The translations under genes and the position numbers were made by a program. A DNA stretch of 64,000 nt from Alphaproteobacteria bacterium PA2 (GTDB taxonomy: Bacteria > Pseudomonadota > Alphaproteobacteria > Caulobacterales > Caulobacteraceae), in assembly GCA_002256425.1 (NCBI GenBank), contig NKIZ01000001.1, positions 496,001 through 560,000 of the forward strand, read 5' to 3'. Below are positions 8,321 to 16,531 of the stretch, piece after piece. The notes below the pieces were generated by a model. It was not told where the DNA came from. It did not search any database and worked only from the letters and a program-made list of their open reading frames with translations. Within the stretch, counting starts at the first letter, position 1, and each line of letters opens with the position of its first letter.

Positions 8321-9622
8321 ATGTCAGAAACGCCTTCGCCCGTTCCCCAGCCCCGCACCCGGTATGCAGCCATCGCCATCGCCCTTCACTGGGTGATCGC
8401 CGCCGGGATCATTTTCCAGATCCTGCTGGGATGGCGCATGGAGGATCTGAAGACCCCCCTCGGCTTCGCCCTTGTCCAGCTGCACAAGTCGGTGGGGATC
8501 ACCATCCTCCTGCTCAGCCTGGTCCGCCTGGGCTGGCGTCTGGCAAATCCGCCGCCGCCGGAACCCGAAGGTCTGAAAACCTGGGAAGTCAGGCTCTCCA
8601 AGGCCGTCCACCTTGGCTTCTATGTCATCATGATCGGCATGCCCCTGACCGGCTGGCTTCTGGTTTCCGCCAGTCGGATCGAGATCCCCACCCTGCTGTT
8701 CGGCGTCGTCCCCTGGCCCCATGTGCCGGGGATCGCAGACCTTGCCGAGCCCGCTAAGGGCGTGTGGCGGATGATCGGCGGTCGGGGACATGGCCTGCTG
8801 GCCTTCACCTCATACCTGCTGGTCGCCCTGCATGTGGCCGGCGCCCTCAAGCACCAGCTGTTTGACCGGGAGACCCCCATCCTCGACCGCATGGCCCCCG
8901 GCGCCCGTGCGGGAAACTGGTTCGACCTGCGGCTGATCCTGATCGCCCTGGGCGGCCTGGGTGTGATCGCCGCCGCCGGACTGGTTCAGCCCAGGCTGCC
9001 CGCCAGCGCACCCCTGCCGCCCGCCGTTGAGGACGACGCCGTCGAGCCGCCGGCTTCACCCGTCGCAGCCCCTGCTCCGGAATCCGCGGCGGTGGCGCCC
9101 ACAGTGGTCGAGGCCCCGCCGGCGATTGCCCGGACCTGGGTCGTCGGCAAGGGCTCAAGCCTTGGCTTCACCACCAGCTGGGGCGGCGAGGCCATAGCCG
9201 GCCGATTTGAAAAATTCGATGCAGACATCGTCTTTGGCCCTGACGCCCTGAAGGATTCAAAGGTCAAGGTCGCCATCGATTTGTCGTCCGCCGTCACGGG
9301 CGACGCCCAGCGCGATCAATCCCTGCCTGCCGCCGACTGGTTCGATGCGGCGACCCATCCCACCGCAATCTTCACCGCATCGCGGTTCGAGAAGACCGGC
9401 GAGGGCCGCTTCATCGCCCATGGCAAGCTCAGCCTGCGTGGCGTGACCCAACCCCTCGACCTGCCCTTCCGCTTGAGGATCGAAGGCGACAGGGCCCATA
9501 TGAGCGGTGTAACCACAATCGACCGGACCGTGTTCGGGGTGGGGCAGGGCGAGTGGAAAGCGACCGATCAGATACCGGCCAGGGTGAAGGTCTCGGTCCA
9601 GTTGACCGCGACCGCGAAATAG
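8321..9622 (+). CDS. Cytochrome b561 - YceI fusion protein
   Basis: This 433-residue protein fuses two domains. Residues about 10-185 are a four-helix cytochrome b561 with heme-ligand histidines in ALHWVIAAG, LHKSVGI and VALHVAGALKH, which passes electrons in the inner membrane. One more hydrophobic helix (about 200-220) and a Pro/Ala-rich linker (about 225-270) lead to a periplasmic YceI barrel (from about 275; SLGFTTSWGGEAIAG, KLSLRGVTQPLDLPF). In many genomes the two domains are separate neighbours; here one YceI copy is separate and one is fused. Start is close behind the stand-alone yceI. The electron partner is unknown. Confidence 0.9.
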   Translation: MSETPSPVPQPRTRYAAIAIALHWVIAAGIIFQILLGWRMEDLKTPLGFALVQLHKSVGITILLLSLVRLGWRLANPPPPEPEGLKTWEVRLSKAVHLGFYVIMIGMPLTGWLLVSASRIEIPTLLFGVVPWPHVPGIADLAEPAKGVWRMIGGRGHGLLAFTSYLLVALHVAGALKHQLFDRETPILDRMAPGARAGNWFDLRLILIALGGLGVIAAAGLVQPRLPASAPLPPAVEDDAVEPPASPVAAPAPESAAVAPTVVEAPPAIARTWVVGKGSSLGFTTSWGGEAIAGRFEKFDADIVFGPDALKDSKVKVAIDLSSAVTGDAQRDQSLPAADWFDAATHPTAIFTASRFEKTGEGRFIAHGKLSLRGVTQPLDLPFRLRIEGDRAHMSGVTTIDRTVFGVGQGEWKATDQIPARVKVSVQLTATAK

Positions 9623-10527
9623 CCGCCGCCGCCGAGGCTCTTCGGGCCGGCCAACTGGTCCTCATGCCCACGGAAACGGTCTATGGGCTTGCCGGATCGG
9701 CCGGCGACCCCATGGCGGTCGCCGCAATCTTCGGCGCCAAGGGCCGTCCGCGGTTCAATCCCCTGATCAGCCATGTGGCCGACCTGGCGGCAGCCGGAAA
9801 GATCGCTGTCTTTTCCGAGGCGGCCCGGCGCCTGGCTACAGCTTTCTGGCCTGGCCCCCTGACCCTGGTCCTGCCCTCGGCGCCGGGATCAGTGGTCTGC
9901 GACCTCGCCCGGGCGGGTCTCGACACCGTCGCCGTGCGGGTCCCTGAACATCCGGTCGCCCTGGCCTTGATTCAGGCCTTTGGCGGCCCTGTCGTCGCCC
10001 CCTCGGCCAACCGGTCAGGCCGCCCCAGTCCGACAAGCCTGGGTCACGCCGTAGAGGAAACCGGAGACAAGGTCGCCATGGCCCTGGACGGCGGGCCCTG
10101 CCGCATCGGCCTGGAATCCACGGTGGTCAGTCTGCTGGACCAGCCGCGTCTCCTGCGCCCCGGCGCGATCACCCGGCAACAGATCGAAGCCGTGATCGGG
10201 CCCCTGGCGGAGGCCGAGGCAGATGCGAAACGGTCCCCCGGCAGGATGGCGCGGCACTATGCGCCGAACGCGCCGGTCCGCCTGGAGGCTGACGCGCCAC
10301 GACTCGGCGAGGCCTATCTGGCCTTTGGCCCACACCCGGCCGGCCCTGCCGTCTGGAATCTCAGCCCGACGGGGGATCTGGCCGAGGCCGCCGCAAACCT
10401 GTTCGGCTTCCTTCGGGCCGCAGATCAGTCCGCCCCGACCGCCATAGCCGTGGCGCCCATTCCCGGGGAGGGCCTTGGCGAAGCCATTGCTGACCGCCTC
10501 AAGCGATCAGCGGGCTATGTCGGATGA
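9553..10527 (+). CDS. L-threonylcarbamoyladenylate synthase (Sua5/YwlC type)
   Basis: The enzyme makes threonylcarbamoyl-AMP from threonine, bicarbonate and ATP for the t6A37 modification of ANN-decoding tRNAs. The YrdC domain (residues about 20-210) shows LMPTETVYGLAG, the KGRPRFNPL nucleotide-binding segment and APSANRSGRPSPT. A C-terminal Sua5 domain (about 235-324) makes it the long form rather than TsaC. The GTG at 9553 gives 324 residues and overlaps the previous gene by 70 nt; no other canonical start lies between it and the domain, and a G-rich ribosome site precedes it. Confidence in the start is moderate. Confidence 0.9.
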   Translation: MESDRSDTGQGEGLGPVDRDREIAAAAEALRAGQLVLMPTETVYGLAGSAGDPMAVAAIFGAKGRPRFNPLISHVADLAAAGKIAVFSEAARRLATAFWPGPLTLVLPSAPGSVVCDLARAGLDTVAVRVPEHPVALALIQAFGGPVVAPSANRSGRPSPTSLGHAVEETGDKVAMALDGGPCRIGLESTVVSLLDQPRLLRPGAITRQQIEAVIGPLAEAEADAKRSPGRMARHYAPNAPVRLEADAPRLGEAYLAFGPHPAGPAVWNLSPTGDLAEAAANLFGFLRAADQSAPTAIAVAPIPGEGLGEAIADRLKRSAGYVG

Positions 10528-10550
10528 CGCATTGGCGCTAAATTGATCCC

Positions 10551-11960
10551 ATGACTGTTCCCGTCCCGTCTGACGTCATCTCGCGCCTCAAGGCCGTCCT
10601 CGGCGAGGGCGGCTGGAGCACCGATCCCGCCCGCCTCGCCCCCAAGCTGCTGGAATGGCGGGATCGATGGACGGGGACCACGCCCCTGCTGGTCCTGCCC
10701 AGGACCACGGCCGAGGTGTCGGCGGTGGTGGGCATCTGCGCGGAGTCGGGGGTGGCTATCACGCCTCAGGGCGGAAATACCGGCCTGGTGGGCGGACAGA
10801 TACCCCAGGGCGAAATCCTGCTTTCCACAGAGCGCATGCGGGCCGTCCGGGATCTGGATGCGTTTGATGACGTCATCGTCGCCGAAGCCGGGCTTCCCCT
10901 GGCTGCCGTGCATGAAGCCGCCCTCGCCGTGGGCAGACGATTCCCCCTGGGTCTGGCGTCGGAAGGATCAGCGACTGTCGGGGGCGTCGTCTCGACGAAC
11001 GCCGGCGGCACCGCTGTCCTGCGTTATGGCCCGACACGCGATCTGGTGCTCGGGCTGGAAGCCGTCCTGCCCAATGGTGAGATCTGGAACGGCCTGAAGC
11101 GCCTGCGCAAGGACAATACCGGCTATGACCTCAAGCAGCTGCTGATCGGGGCGGAGGGCACGCTCGGCGTCGTCACGGCGGCGTCCCTGAAACTCTTTCC
11201 CCTGCCGGCCAGCAAGGCGACCGCCATGGTTGGCCTCGCTGATCCGCAGGCTGCGATCAACCTGCTGGTCCAGGCAAAGGAGGCGGCGGGCGCAGCGCTG
11301 GAAGCCTTTGAGCTCATGGGCCGGCGCGGCCTGGATTTTGTGCTGAAGAACATCCCCGATCAGCGGGACCCGCTGACCGCCGTCCATCCCTGGTATGTCC
11401 TGATCGAAATCGCCGCAGGAACCCCGGGCGCGGCAGAATCAGCCATGGAAGGTCTCTTGTCCCGCGCCCTTGAGACCGGTCTCGTCGCCGACGCCGTGGT
11501 GGCCCAGACGGAAGCCCAGTCCCGGGCCCTCTGGTCCCTGCGGGAGAACCAGTCCCCGGGCCAGAAGCCCGAAGGCGCCACCTGGAAGCATGACGTTTCG
11601 GTGCCTGTCAGTCAGGTGGCGACCTTCATCGACAGGGCTTCGGCAGCCATGACGGCCTTTGTACCCGGCTGCCGGATCACGGCCTTCGGACATGTGGGCG
11701 ATGGCAATATCCACTATGACGTCATCCGCCCTGACGGGGGGGATGACGCGATCCATTCCGCCCGGCGCGGGGAGGGATCCCGGATGGTCCACGACATCGT
11801 CGCTGATCTGGGGGGCTCGATCTCGGCTGAGCACGGCCTGGGCGCCATGAAGACGGAAGAAGCGCGTCGCTACAAAAGCGCCATCGAGATTGCGGCCCTC
11901 TCGGCAATCCGGCAAAGCCTTGACCCCAAGCGGATCATGAACCCCCGCGTCCTCTTCTAG
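10551..11960 (+). CDS. FAD-linked oxidase, D-2-hydroxyacid dehydrogenase type
   Basis: This 469-residue flavoprotein oxidises a D-2-hydroxy acid, probably D-lactate or D-2-hydroxyglutarate, and passes electrons to the respiratory chain or an electron-transfer flavoprotein. The FAD-binding PCMH domain spans about residues 45-225 (PQGGNTGLVGGQIPQGE, ASEGSATVGGVVSTNAGG). The C-terminal domain carries the metal/substrate signature GHVGDGNIHYDV and SAEHGLGAMK. The pattern matches GlcD/D2HGDH proteins; which acid is used cannot be told. It follows the Sua5-type gene by 23 nt. Confidence 0.88.
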   Translation: MTVPVPSDVISRLKAVLGEGGWSTDPARLAPKLLEWRDRWTGTTPLLVLPRTTAEVSAVVGICAESGVAITPQGGNTGLVGGQIPQGEILLSTERMRAVRDLDAFDDVIVAEAGLPLAAVHEAALAVGRRFPLGLASEGSATVGGVVSTNAGGTAVLRYGPTRDLVLGLEAVLPNGEIWNGLKRLRKDNTGYDLKQLLIGAEGTLGVVTAASLKLFPLPASKATAMVGLADPQAAINLLVQAKEAAGAALEAFELMGRRGLDFVLKNIPDQRDPLTAVHPWYVLIEIAAGTPGAAESAMEGLLSRALETGLVADAVVAQTEAQSRALWSLRENQSPGQKPEGATWKHDVSVPVSQVATFIDRASAAMTAFVPGCRITAFGHVGDGNIHYDVIRPDGGDDAIHSARRGEGSRMVHDIVADLGGSISAEHGLGAMKTEEARRYKSAIEIAALSAIRQSLDPKRIMNPRVLF

Positions 11961-11969
11961 CAGCGCCCC

Positions 11970-12767
11970 ATGATCATCGTCCTCTCCCCCGCCAAGGCCA
12001 TGAACTTCGCACAGCCCAAGCAGGCCGTGCTGATGACCACTCCCGCCATGACCGATGAGATCGCCGAACTGGCCGAGGTCACGCGCAAGCTCTCGGTCCG
12101 TCAGCTGAAGTCCCTGATGGATCTGTCGGACGCCCTTGCCACATTGAACCGCGAGCGGTTCCAGGCCTTTGACCCGGCCATGGAAGAGGGGCTCCAGGCG
12201 GCCTTCGCCTTCAATGGCGATGTCTATAGCGGCCTAAAGGCGCGGGACCTGGACAAGAAGGCCCTGACCTGGGCCCAGGATCATGTACGCATACTGTCGG
12301 GTCTCTATGGCCTACTCCGGCCCCTGGACGGGATCCAGGCCTATCGCCTCGAGATGGGAACCTCGCTGAAGACCAAAAGGGGCAAGACCCTCTACGCCTT
12401 CTGGGGGGACCGGCTGGCCCAGGCCCTCAACGAGGCGATCAGGGGACACAAGGACCCCACCCTGGTGAACGCCGCCTCCCAGGAATATTTCGGCGCCGTG
12501 GCCCAGAAGGCCCTGGCCTGTCCGTTGATCAACACCCGCTTCCTTGAGGAAAAGGACGGCGAGGCCAAGGTGATCAGCTTCTACGCCAAGCGGGCCCGGG
12601 GGCTCCTGGCCCGTTACGCCATCGATCACCGACTGGAGAAGGCGACCGACCTCAAGGCCTTTGACAGCGACGGCTACAGGTTCGTCCCCCATCTTTCGAC
12701 CGAGGCGGAGTGGGTCTTTTCCCGGCCGCAACCTCCGCCGATCAGCGCAAAAAAGGCCGTGTCTTAA
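11970..12767 (+). CDS. yaaA: Peroxide stress protein YaaA (DUF328)
   Basis: At 265 residues it fits YaaA, a DNA-binding protein that limits Fenton damage by lowering free iron under peroxide stress in E. coli. The N-terminus MIIVLSPAKAMNF and the central AFNGDVYSGLKARDL, VRILSGLYGLLRPLDGIQAYRLEMG and YFGAVAQK segments are diagnostic. It begins 9 nt after the FAD oxidase and its TAA overlaps the next ATG by one base (TAATG), so it is in an operon with 3-hydroxybutyrate dehydrogenase. Regulation by OxyR is not visible. Confidence 0.93.
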   Translation: MIIVLSPAKAMNFAQPKQAVLMTTPAMTDEIAELAEVTRKLSVRQLKSLMDLSDALATLNRERFQAFDPAMEEGLQAAFAFNGDVYSGLKARDLDKKALTWAQDHVRILSGLYGLLRPLDGIQAYRLEMGTSLKTKRGKTLYAFWGDRLAQALNEAIRGHKDPTLVNAASQEYFGAVAQKALACPLINTRFLEEKDGEAKVISFYAKRARGLLARYAIDHRLEKATDLKAFDSDGYRFVPHLSTEAEWVFSRPQPPPISAKKAVS

Positions 12768-13564
12768 TGTCAGTGGATTATGGACTTCAGGGCCATGTGG
12801 CGGTGATCACCGGCTCCACCAGCGGAATTGGCCAGGCCCTGGCCCGCGCCCTGGCCGAGCAGGGTGTCAATGTCATCCTCAACGGCTTTGGCGACCCCGC
12901 GCAGATCGAGGCTGACCGCCTGGCCCTGCAGAACGCCACCAACGCCGCCGTGCGCTATCACGGCGCCGACATGACCAAGCCGTCCGAGATCACCGACCTG
13001 ATCAACTATGCGGTCTCCGAGTTCGGGCGCCTGGACATTCTGGTCAATAATGCAGGTCTTCAGCACGTCGCCCCGGTGGACGAGTTTCCGGTGGAGAAGT
13101 GGGACACCTTGATCGCCGTCATCCTGTCCTCCACCTTCCATGCCTCCCGGGCGGCCATACCGATCATGAAGGCCCAGGGGCGCGGACGGATCGTCAATAT
13201 CGCCTCGGCCCACGGCCTGGTCGCCTCGCCCTTCAAGTCGGCCTATGTGGCCGCCAAGCACGGGGTGGTCGGCTTCACCAAGGCCATCGGGGTGGAGCTG
13301 GCTCGCACGGGCATCACCGCCAACGCTATCTGCCCGGGCTATCTGAAGACGCCGTTGGTGGAGAAGCAGATCCACGATCAGGCGGCGGCGCGGGGCATTC
13401 CGGAGGACCGGGTCATCGAGGATGTCATCCTTGCGGCCCAGCCCAACAAGAGCTTTGTCACCTATGAGCAGCTGGCCGGCCTCTTGCTCTATCTGGTGTC
13501 CGACATGGGCGCTTCAGCGACTGGTGCGGCCATGGTGGTCGACGGCGGCTGGACTGCCGCCTGA
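12767..13564 (+). CDS. bdhA: D-3-hydroxybutyrate dehydrogenase
   Basis: The enzyme interconverts 3-hydroxybutyrate and acetoacetate with NAD, the step after PHB depolymerisation. This 265-residue SDR shows the cofactor loop TGSTSGIGQALA, the family-specific NVILNGFGDPAQIE, the NNAG motif, Ser in NIASAHG, the catalytic pair SAYVAAKHG, and ends MVVDGGWTAA. Start is the ATG overlapping the yaaA TAA; an in-frame upstream extension would lie inside yaaA. A PHB depolymerase gene at 37478 supports active PHB turnover in this organism. Confidence 0.92.
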   Translation: MSVDYGLQGHVAVITGSTSGIGQALARALAEQGVNVILNGFGDPAQIEADRLALQNATNAAVRYHGADMTKPSEITDLINYAVSEFGRLDILVNNAGLQHVAPVDEFPVEKWDTLIAVILSSTFHASRAAIPIMKAQGRGRIVNIASAHGLVASPFKSAYVAAKHGVVGFTKAIGVELARTGITANAICPGYLKTPLVEKQIHDQAAARGIPEDRVIEDVILAAQPNKSFVTYEQLAGLLLYLVSDMGASATGAAMVVDGGWTAA

Positions 13565-13566
13565 CC

Positions 13567-14631
13567 ATGATCAGTTGGCCTCTTGTCGATGCAATCGCTC
13601 GGGGGGTGGCCGTAGGCGCCTTTTTCATACTTGGCCTCGCCTACGCCAAGTCCAGTCAGACCGCTGCAACCCGCTGGATCGGGGCCCTGTTCTTCGCCAC
13701 AACGATTGGGCATTGCCTGAGCAATTGTGTCTATCTCCGCATGGAGACCGCAGACCCTGACCTTGTCACCTGGGCCTTGTCAGCCGCCGGAACCGGCATG
13801 TTCTGGACCTTTGCCGTCACCCTCTTTGAGGATGATCTGAAGGTCAGGCCTGCTCACATCTGGATACCTCTGGCGGCCCTGGGCCTGGCCAGCCTGGCGC
13901 GTATCGTGGGTTATCCAGAAAATCGGCCGATCTGGCTGACCTATAATGTGCTCTCGGTCGCCTTGGTGGGTCACGCCCTCTCCGTCATCTGGCGGGGGTG
14001 GCGCGGGGATCTGGTGGAGCGTCGGCGACGCCTGAGGGCGCCCGTCATGGCTGCCGCGTCCATCTATGTTCTATTGACCGCCGCCCAGGACGCACTCGCG
14101 ATCATGGAGCGCCCCATACTTGCCCTGCCGATCTTCCAGGGGATCTTCCTGGCCGGACTTGGCGTTGCGGGAGCCTATGCCTTGCTGCGCCTGGACCCCG
14201 CCATGGTGCGGGAGCCAGACCGGCCAAGGCCAGCCTCGCCCAACGAGCTTTCAGGATCAGAGCTTCTCCCTGCGGCTGACAGCCAGATCCTGAAGCGGTT
14301 GGCAAAGGTCATGGATGAAGACCAGGTCTGGCGGCGGGGGGATCTCTCGATCCGCAGCCTCGCCGACATGCTCTCCCTGCCCGAGCACAAGCTGCGGCGT
14401 CTGATCAATGGGTCGCTGGGCTATCGGAACTTCGCCGCCTTTGTGAACGCGCGGCGGATTGAGGCGGCAAAGGCAGCTCTGGCTGACCCGGATCAAGGAC
14501 GTAAGTCCGTCTCCAACATCGCCTTTGACCTGGGGTTCGGATCCCTTGGACCCTTCAATCGCGCCTTCCGTGACGCCACAGGCATGTCGCCGACCGCATG
14601 GCGGGCCAGCCAGGGTCTCGCCGATTCCTGA
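13567..14631 (+). CDS. Membrane-anchored AraC-family transcriptional regulator
   Basis: This 354-residue protein starts 2 nt after the 3-hydroxybutyrate dehydrogenase stop. Residues about 5-220 hold seven hydrophobic segments (for example GVAVGAFFILGLAYA, WIGALFFATTIGHCL, IFQGIFLAGLGVAGAYALL). The C-terminal 100 residues are an AraC double helix-turn-helix (SIRSLADMLSLPEHKLRRLI and NIAFDLGFGSLGPFNRAF, then TGMSPTAWR). The layout suggests one-component membrane sensing with DNA binding at the membrane. Being last in the yaaA-bdhA operon, it may control that operon or its neighbours; the signal is unknown. Confidence 0.85.
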   Translation: MISWPLVDAIARGVAVGAFFILGLAYAKSSQTAATRWIGALFFATTIGHCLSNCVYLRMETADPDLVTWALSAAGTGMFWTFAVTLFEDDLKVRPAHIWIPLAALGLASLARIVGYPENRPIWLTYNVLSVALVGHALSVIWRGWRGDLVERRRRLRAPVMAAASIYVLLTAAQDALAIMERPILALPIFQGIFLAGLGVAGAYALLRLDPAMVREPDRPRPASPNELSGSELLPAADSQILKRLAKVMDEDQVWRRGDLSIRSLADMLSLPEHKLRRLINGSLGYRNFAAFVNARRIEAAKAALADPDQGRKSVSNIAFDLGFGSLGPFNRAFRDATGMSPTAWRASQGLADS

Positions 14632-14740
14632 AAAGACTGGCCGGATCTGAAAACCAAGCGCCGTTTTCGCAATCGGAGAGACGCCGGGCGGCGCCTTGAA
14701 GATGATGACTGAAACCCCTCCTCTCCCCCGGAGCTTCATC

Positions 14741-15538
14741 ATGCCCGATCTACCGCCCATCGCCCTTGAATGGCTCAGCAGCATGCAGGTCGACGTCACG
14801 CGCTATGTCGTGTTCGCCGTCGGCGTCTGGCTGTTGCTCTGGATCGTTCTCGCTCCGGTACTGAAGGGGAGAAAGATCCGCGAGGACGTCCCGGCGGCGC
14901 GGCAGCTCCTCCTCGAATTCTTCTTTTCCATCCGGTCCATCGCGGTTTTCTCGACCGTGGGGCTCCTGACCTTTCTGGCGGACCGGGCCGGTCTAATGTC
15001 AGGCCCCGCCATCGCCAGATCCTGGGGACCGGCCTGGTTCTGGGCGAGCCTTGTCCTGATCATCATCGGCCACGACGCCTGGTTCTACTGGACCCACCGC
15101 CTGATCCATGACCCGCGCCTGTTCCGCACCTTCCACCGGCGGCACCACAAGTCGCACAATCCCTCGCCCTTCACGGCCTACAGCTTTGACTGGGGGGAGG
15201 CGGCCATCAACGCCCTGTTCGTGCCGCTCTGGCTCATGATCGTTCCGACGCAATGGGGCGTGGTTGGCCTCTTCATGCTGCACCAGATTGTCCGCAACAC
15301 CCTCGGGCACTCCGGCTATGAGCTCTTCCCGGCCCGGGCGGACGGGCGGCCCGTCCTGCCCTTCCTCACCACCGTCACGCACCATGACCTGCACCACGCC
15401 CAGGCCGGCTGGAACTATGGCCTCTACTTCACCTTCTGGGACAGGGTCATGGGCACCGAGCATCCCGAGTACCTCCAGAAGTTCGCCCAGGCGGTCCGCA
15501 AGCCTGCCGCCGCTTCGACACTGGTCGCGGCCGAATAG
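14741..15538 (+). CDS. Sterol desaturase / fatty acid hydroxylase family protein
   Basis: This integral-membrane di-iron enzyme would hydroxylate or desaturate a lipid. Its histidine boxes are HDAWFYWTHR, FRTFHRRHHKSHN and TVTHHDLHHAQAGWNYG, and several hydrophobic helices surround them. I prefer the ATG at 14741 (265 residues) because GGAG lies 7 nt before it; in-frame ATGs at 14702 and 14705 have no good ribosome site but would only add about 13 residues. It is preceded by the AraC-type gene at a distance of 109 nt and followed by the PadR module. The substrate (hopanoid, sphingolipid, carotenoid) is open. Confidence 0.9.
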   Translation: MPDLPPIALEWLSSMQVDVTRYVVFAVGVWLLLWIVLAPVLKGRKIREDVPAARQLLLEFFFSIRSIAVFSTVGLLTFLADRAGLMSGPAIARSWGPAWFWASLVLIIIGHDAWFYWTHRLIHDPRLFRTFHRRHHKSHNPSPFTAYSFDWGEAAINALFVPLWLMIVPTQWGVVGLFMLHQIVRNTLGHSGYELFPARADGRPVLPFLTTVTHHDLHHAQAGWNYGLYFTFWDRVMGTEHPEYLQKFAQAVRKPAAASTLVAAE

Positions 15539-15553
15539 CGCCTCGAACATGAA

Positions 15554-15605
15554 CTATCTTTCATGACAAGCTACCTTGCGACAACCACTACCTTGCGATA
15601 GGTAG
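15554..15605 (+). promoter_or_regulatory. Three 17-bp-spaced direct repeats upstream of padR (operator candidate)
   Basis: CTATCTT at 15554, CTACCTTGCGA at 15571 and CTACCTTGCGA at 15588 start exactly 17 bp apart, so the units lie on nearly the same helix face modulo 1.6 turns. The last unit also forms an inverted repeat CTACC-N8-GGTAG (15588-15605). The array ends 27 nt before the padR GTG start and overlaps the region where its promoter must lie. Autorepression by PadR is the simplest reading. Confidence 0.55.
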
Positions 15606-15632
15606 TTCCTCACGAAAGAGGAGCGACACATC

Positions 15633-15959
15633 GTGCCAGAAGCGGTCCAGGTCCAGTTGAAGCGGGGGGTGCTCGAGCTATGCGTACTGGCCCTGCTCTC
15701 AAAGGCGGACGCCTACGCCTATGATATCGCCAGCCGTCTGGCTGCAGGCATCGATATGGGGGAGGGCACCATCTACCCCCTGATGCGGCGCATGCAGGCC
15801 GACGGCCTGGTGGACACCTATTTGGTGGAAAGCTCGGCGGGTCCGCCGCGCAAATATTACAAGCTGACCCAGACGGGTCAGACCAGCTTCACCGCCCAGA
15901 AGGCCGAATGGCATGCCTTCTCCACGGCCGTGGACGACATTCTTGGAGGGGTGAAATGA
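15633..15959 (+). CDS. PadR family transcriptional regulator
   Basis: This 108-residue winged-helix protein begins at a GTG preceded by GAGGAG. PadR features are LKRGVLELCVLALLSKADA, YDIASRL, MGEGTIYPLMRRMQADGLV and PPRKYYKLTQTG. It is the first gene of a three-gene unit with overlaps of 4 nt on each side (PadR, DUF1700 membrane protein, adhesin-like protein). The same order is known from other bacteria, where PadR regulates its own membrane module. The repeats upstream are the likely operator; the inducing signal is unknown. Confidence 0.9.
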   Translation: MPEAVQVQLKRGVLELCVLALLSKADAYAYDIASRLAAGIDMGEGTIYPLMRRMQADGLVDTYLVESSAGPPRKYYKLTQTGQTSFTAQKAEWHAFSTAVDDILGGVK

Positions 15960-16531
15960 GCCGTCAGGCATTCCTGAAACGGCTGCGGGAGGGCTTGCGC
16001 GACATGCCCGCCGGCGCAGCTGACGACATTATCGCAGACTACGAGGCCCACTTCGCCGAAGGCGAAGCCGCAGGCCGCACCGAGGCCGAAGTGGCCGCCG
16101 CCCTTGGCGATCCCGGCCGTCTGGCCCGGGAGTTGAAGGCCGAGGCCGGGCTCAAGCAGTGGGAGACGCAGCGCAATCCTTCGGCGGCGGCCAATGCGGT
16201 CTTCGCGGTCCTGGGGCTGGGCGCCATAGATGTCCTGATCCTGCTGCCGATCCTGCTGTCCATCGCCGGAACCCTGTTCGCCTTCGGCATTGTCGGCGTG
16301 GTCCTGTTCGGTGTCGGCGGCTTCCTGTTCGCCATCGGACCGATTGTCGGCGCCGGCGCTGATATCGGCGCCGTCATGCTGGCGGGCCTGGGCGTCATGG
16401 CCGGAGGGACCTCCCTCGGCGCCCTGACCGCCCTGGCGACCATCGGTTTTGTCAACGCCTTGGTCTGGTACGGCCGGCTGCACATGCGCCTGCTGAAACC
16501 CGCCCTGGAACCCACGGAGGCGCGGTCATGA
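15956..16531 (+). CDS. DUF1700 (HAAS domain) membrane protein
   Basis: This 191-residue protein starts with the HAAS helical domain (MSRQAFLKRLREGLRDMPAG, ADYEAHFAEGEAAGRTEAEV, ALGDPGRLARELKAE), which is typical of partners of PadR regulators. Residues about 70-180 hold three or four hydrophobic helices (IDVLILLPILLSIAGTLFAF, VVLFGVGGFLFAIGPIVGAG). The ATG at 15956 overlaps the padR stop and has GGAGG in front. It probably sits in the inner membrane and links the regulator to the secreted third protein. Molecular role unknown. Confidence 0.85.
   Translation: MSRQAFLKRLREGLRDMPAGAADDIIADYEAHFAEGEAAGRTEAEVAAALGDPGRLARELKAEAGLKQWETQRNPSAAANAVFAVLGLGAIDVLILLPILLSIAGTLFAFGIVGVVLFGVGGFLFAIGPIVGAGADIGAVMLAGLGVMAGGTSLGALTALATIGFVNALVWYGRLHMRLLKPALEPTEARS

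Noticed and set aside
8321..10527. The 70-nt overlap of the b561-YceI and Sua5-type genes as a frameshift
   Set aside because: Both products are complete at the ends; the overlap follows from the only usable GTG start and needs no sequencing error.
15554..15605. Regular repeats before padR as a CRISPR-like array
   Set aside because: Only three short, partly degenerate units with 17-bp period, no unique spacers of usual length and no cas genes; an operator is the better reading.
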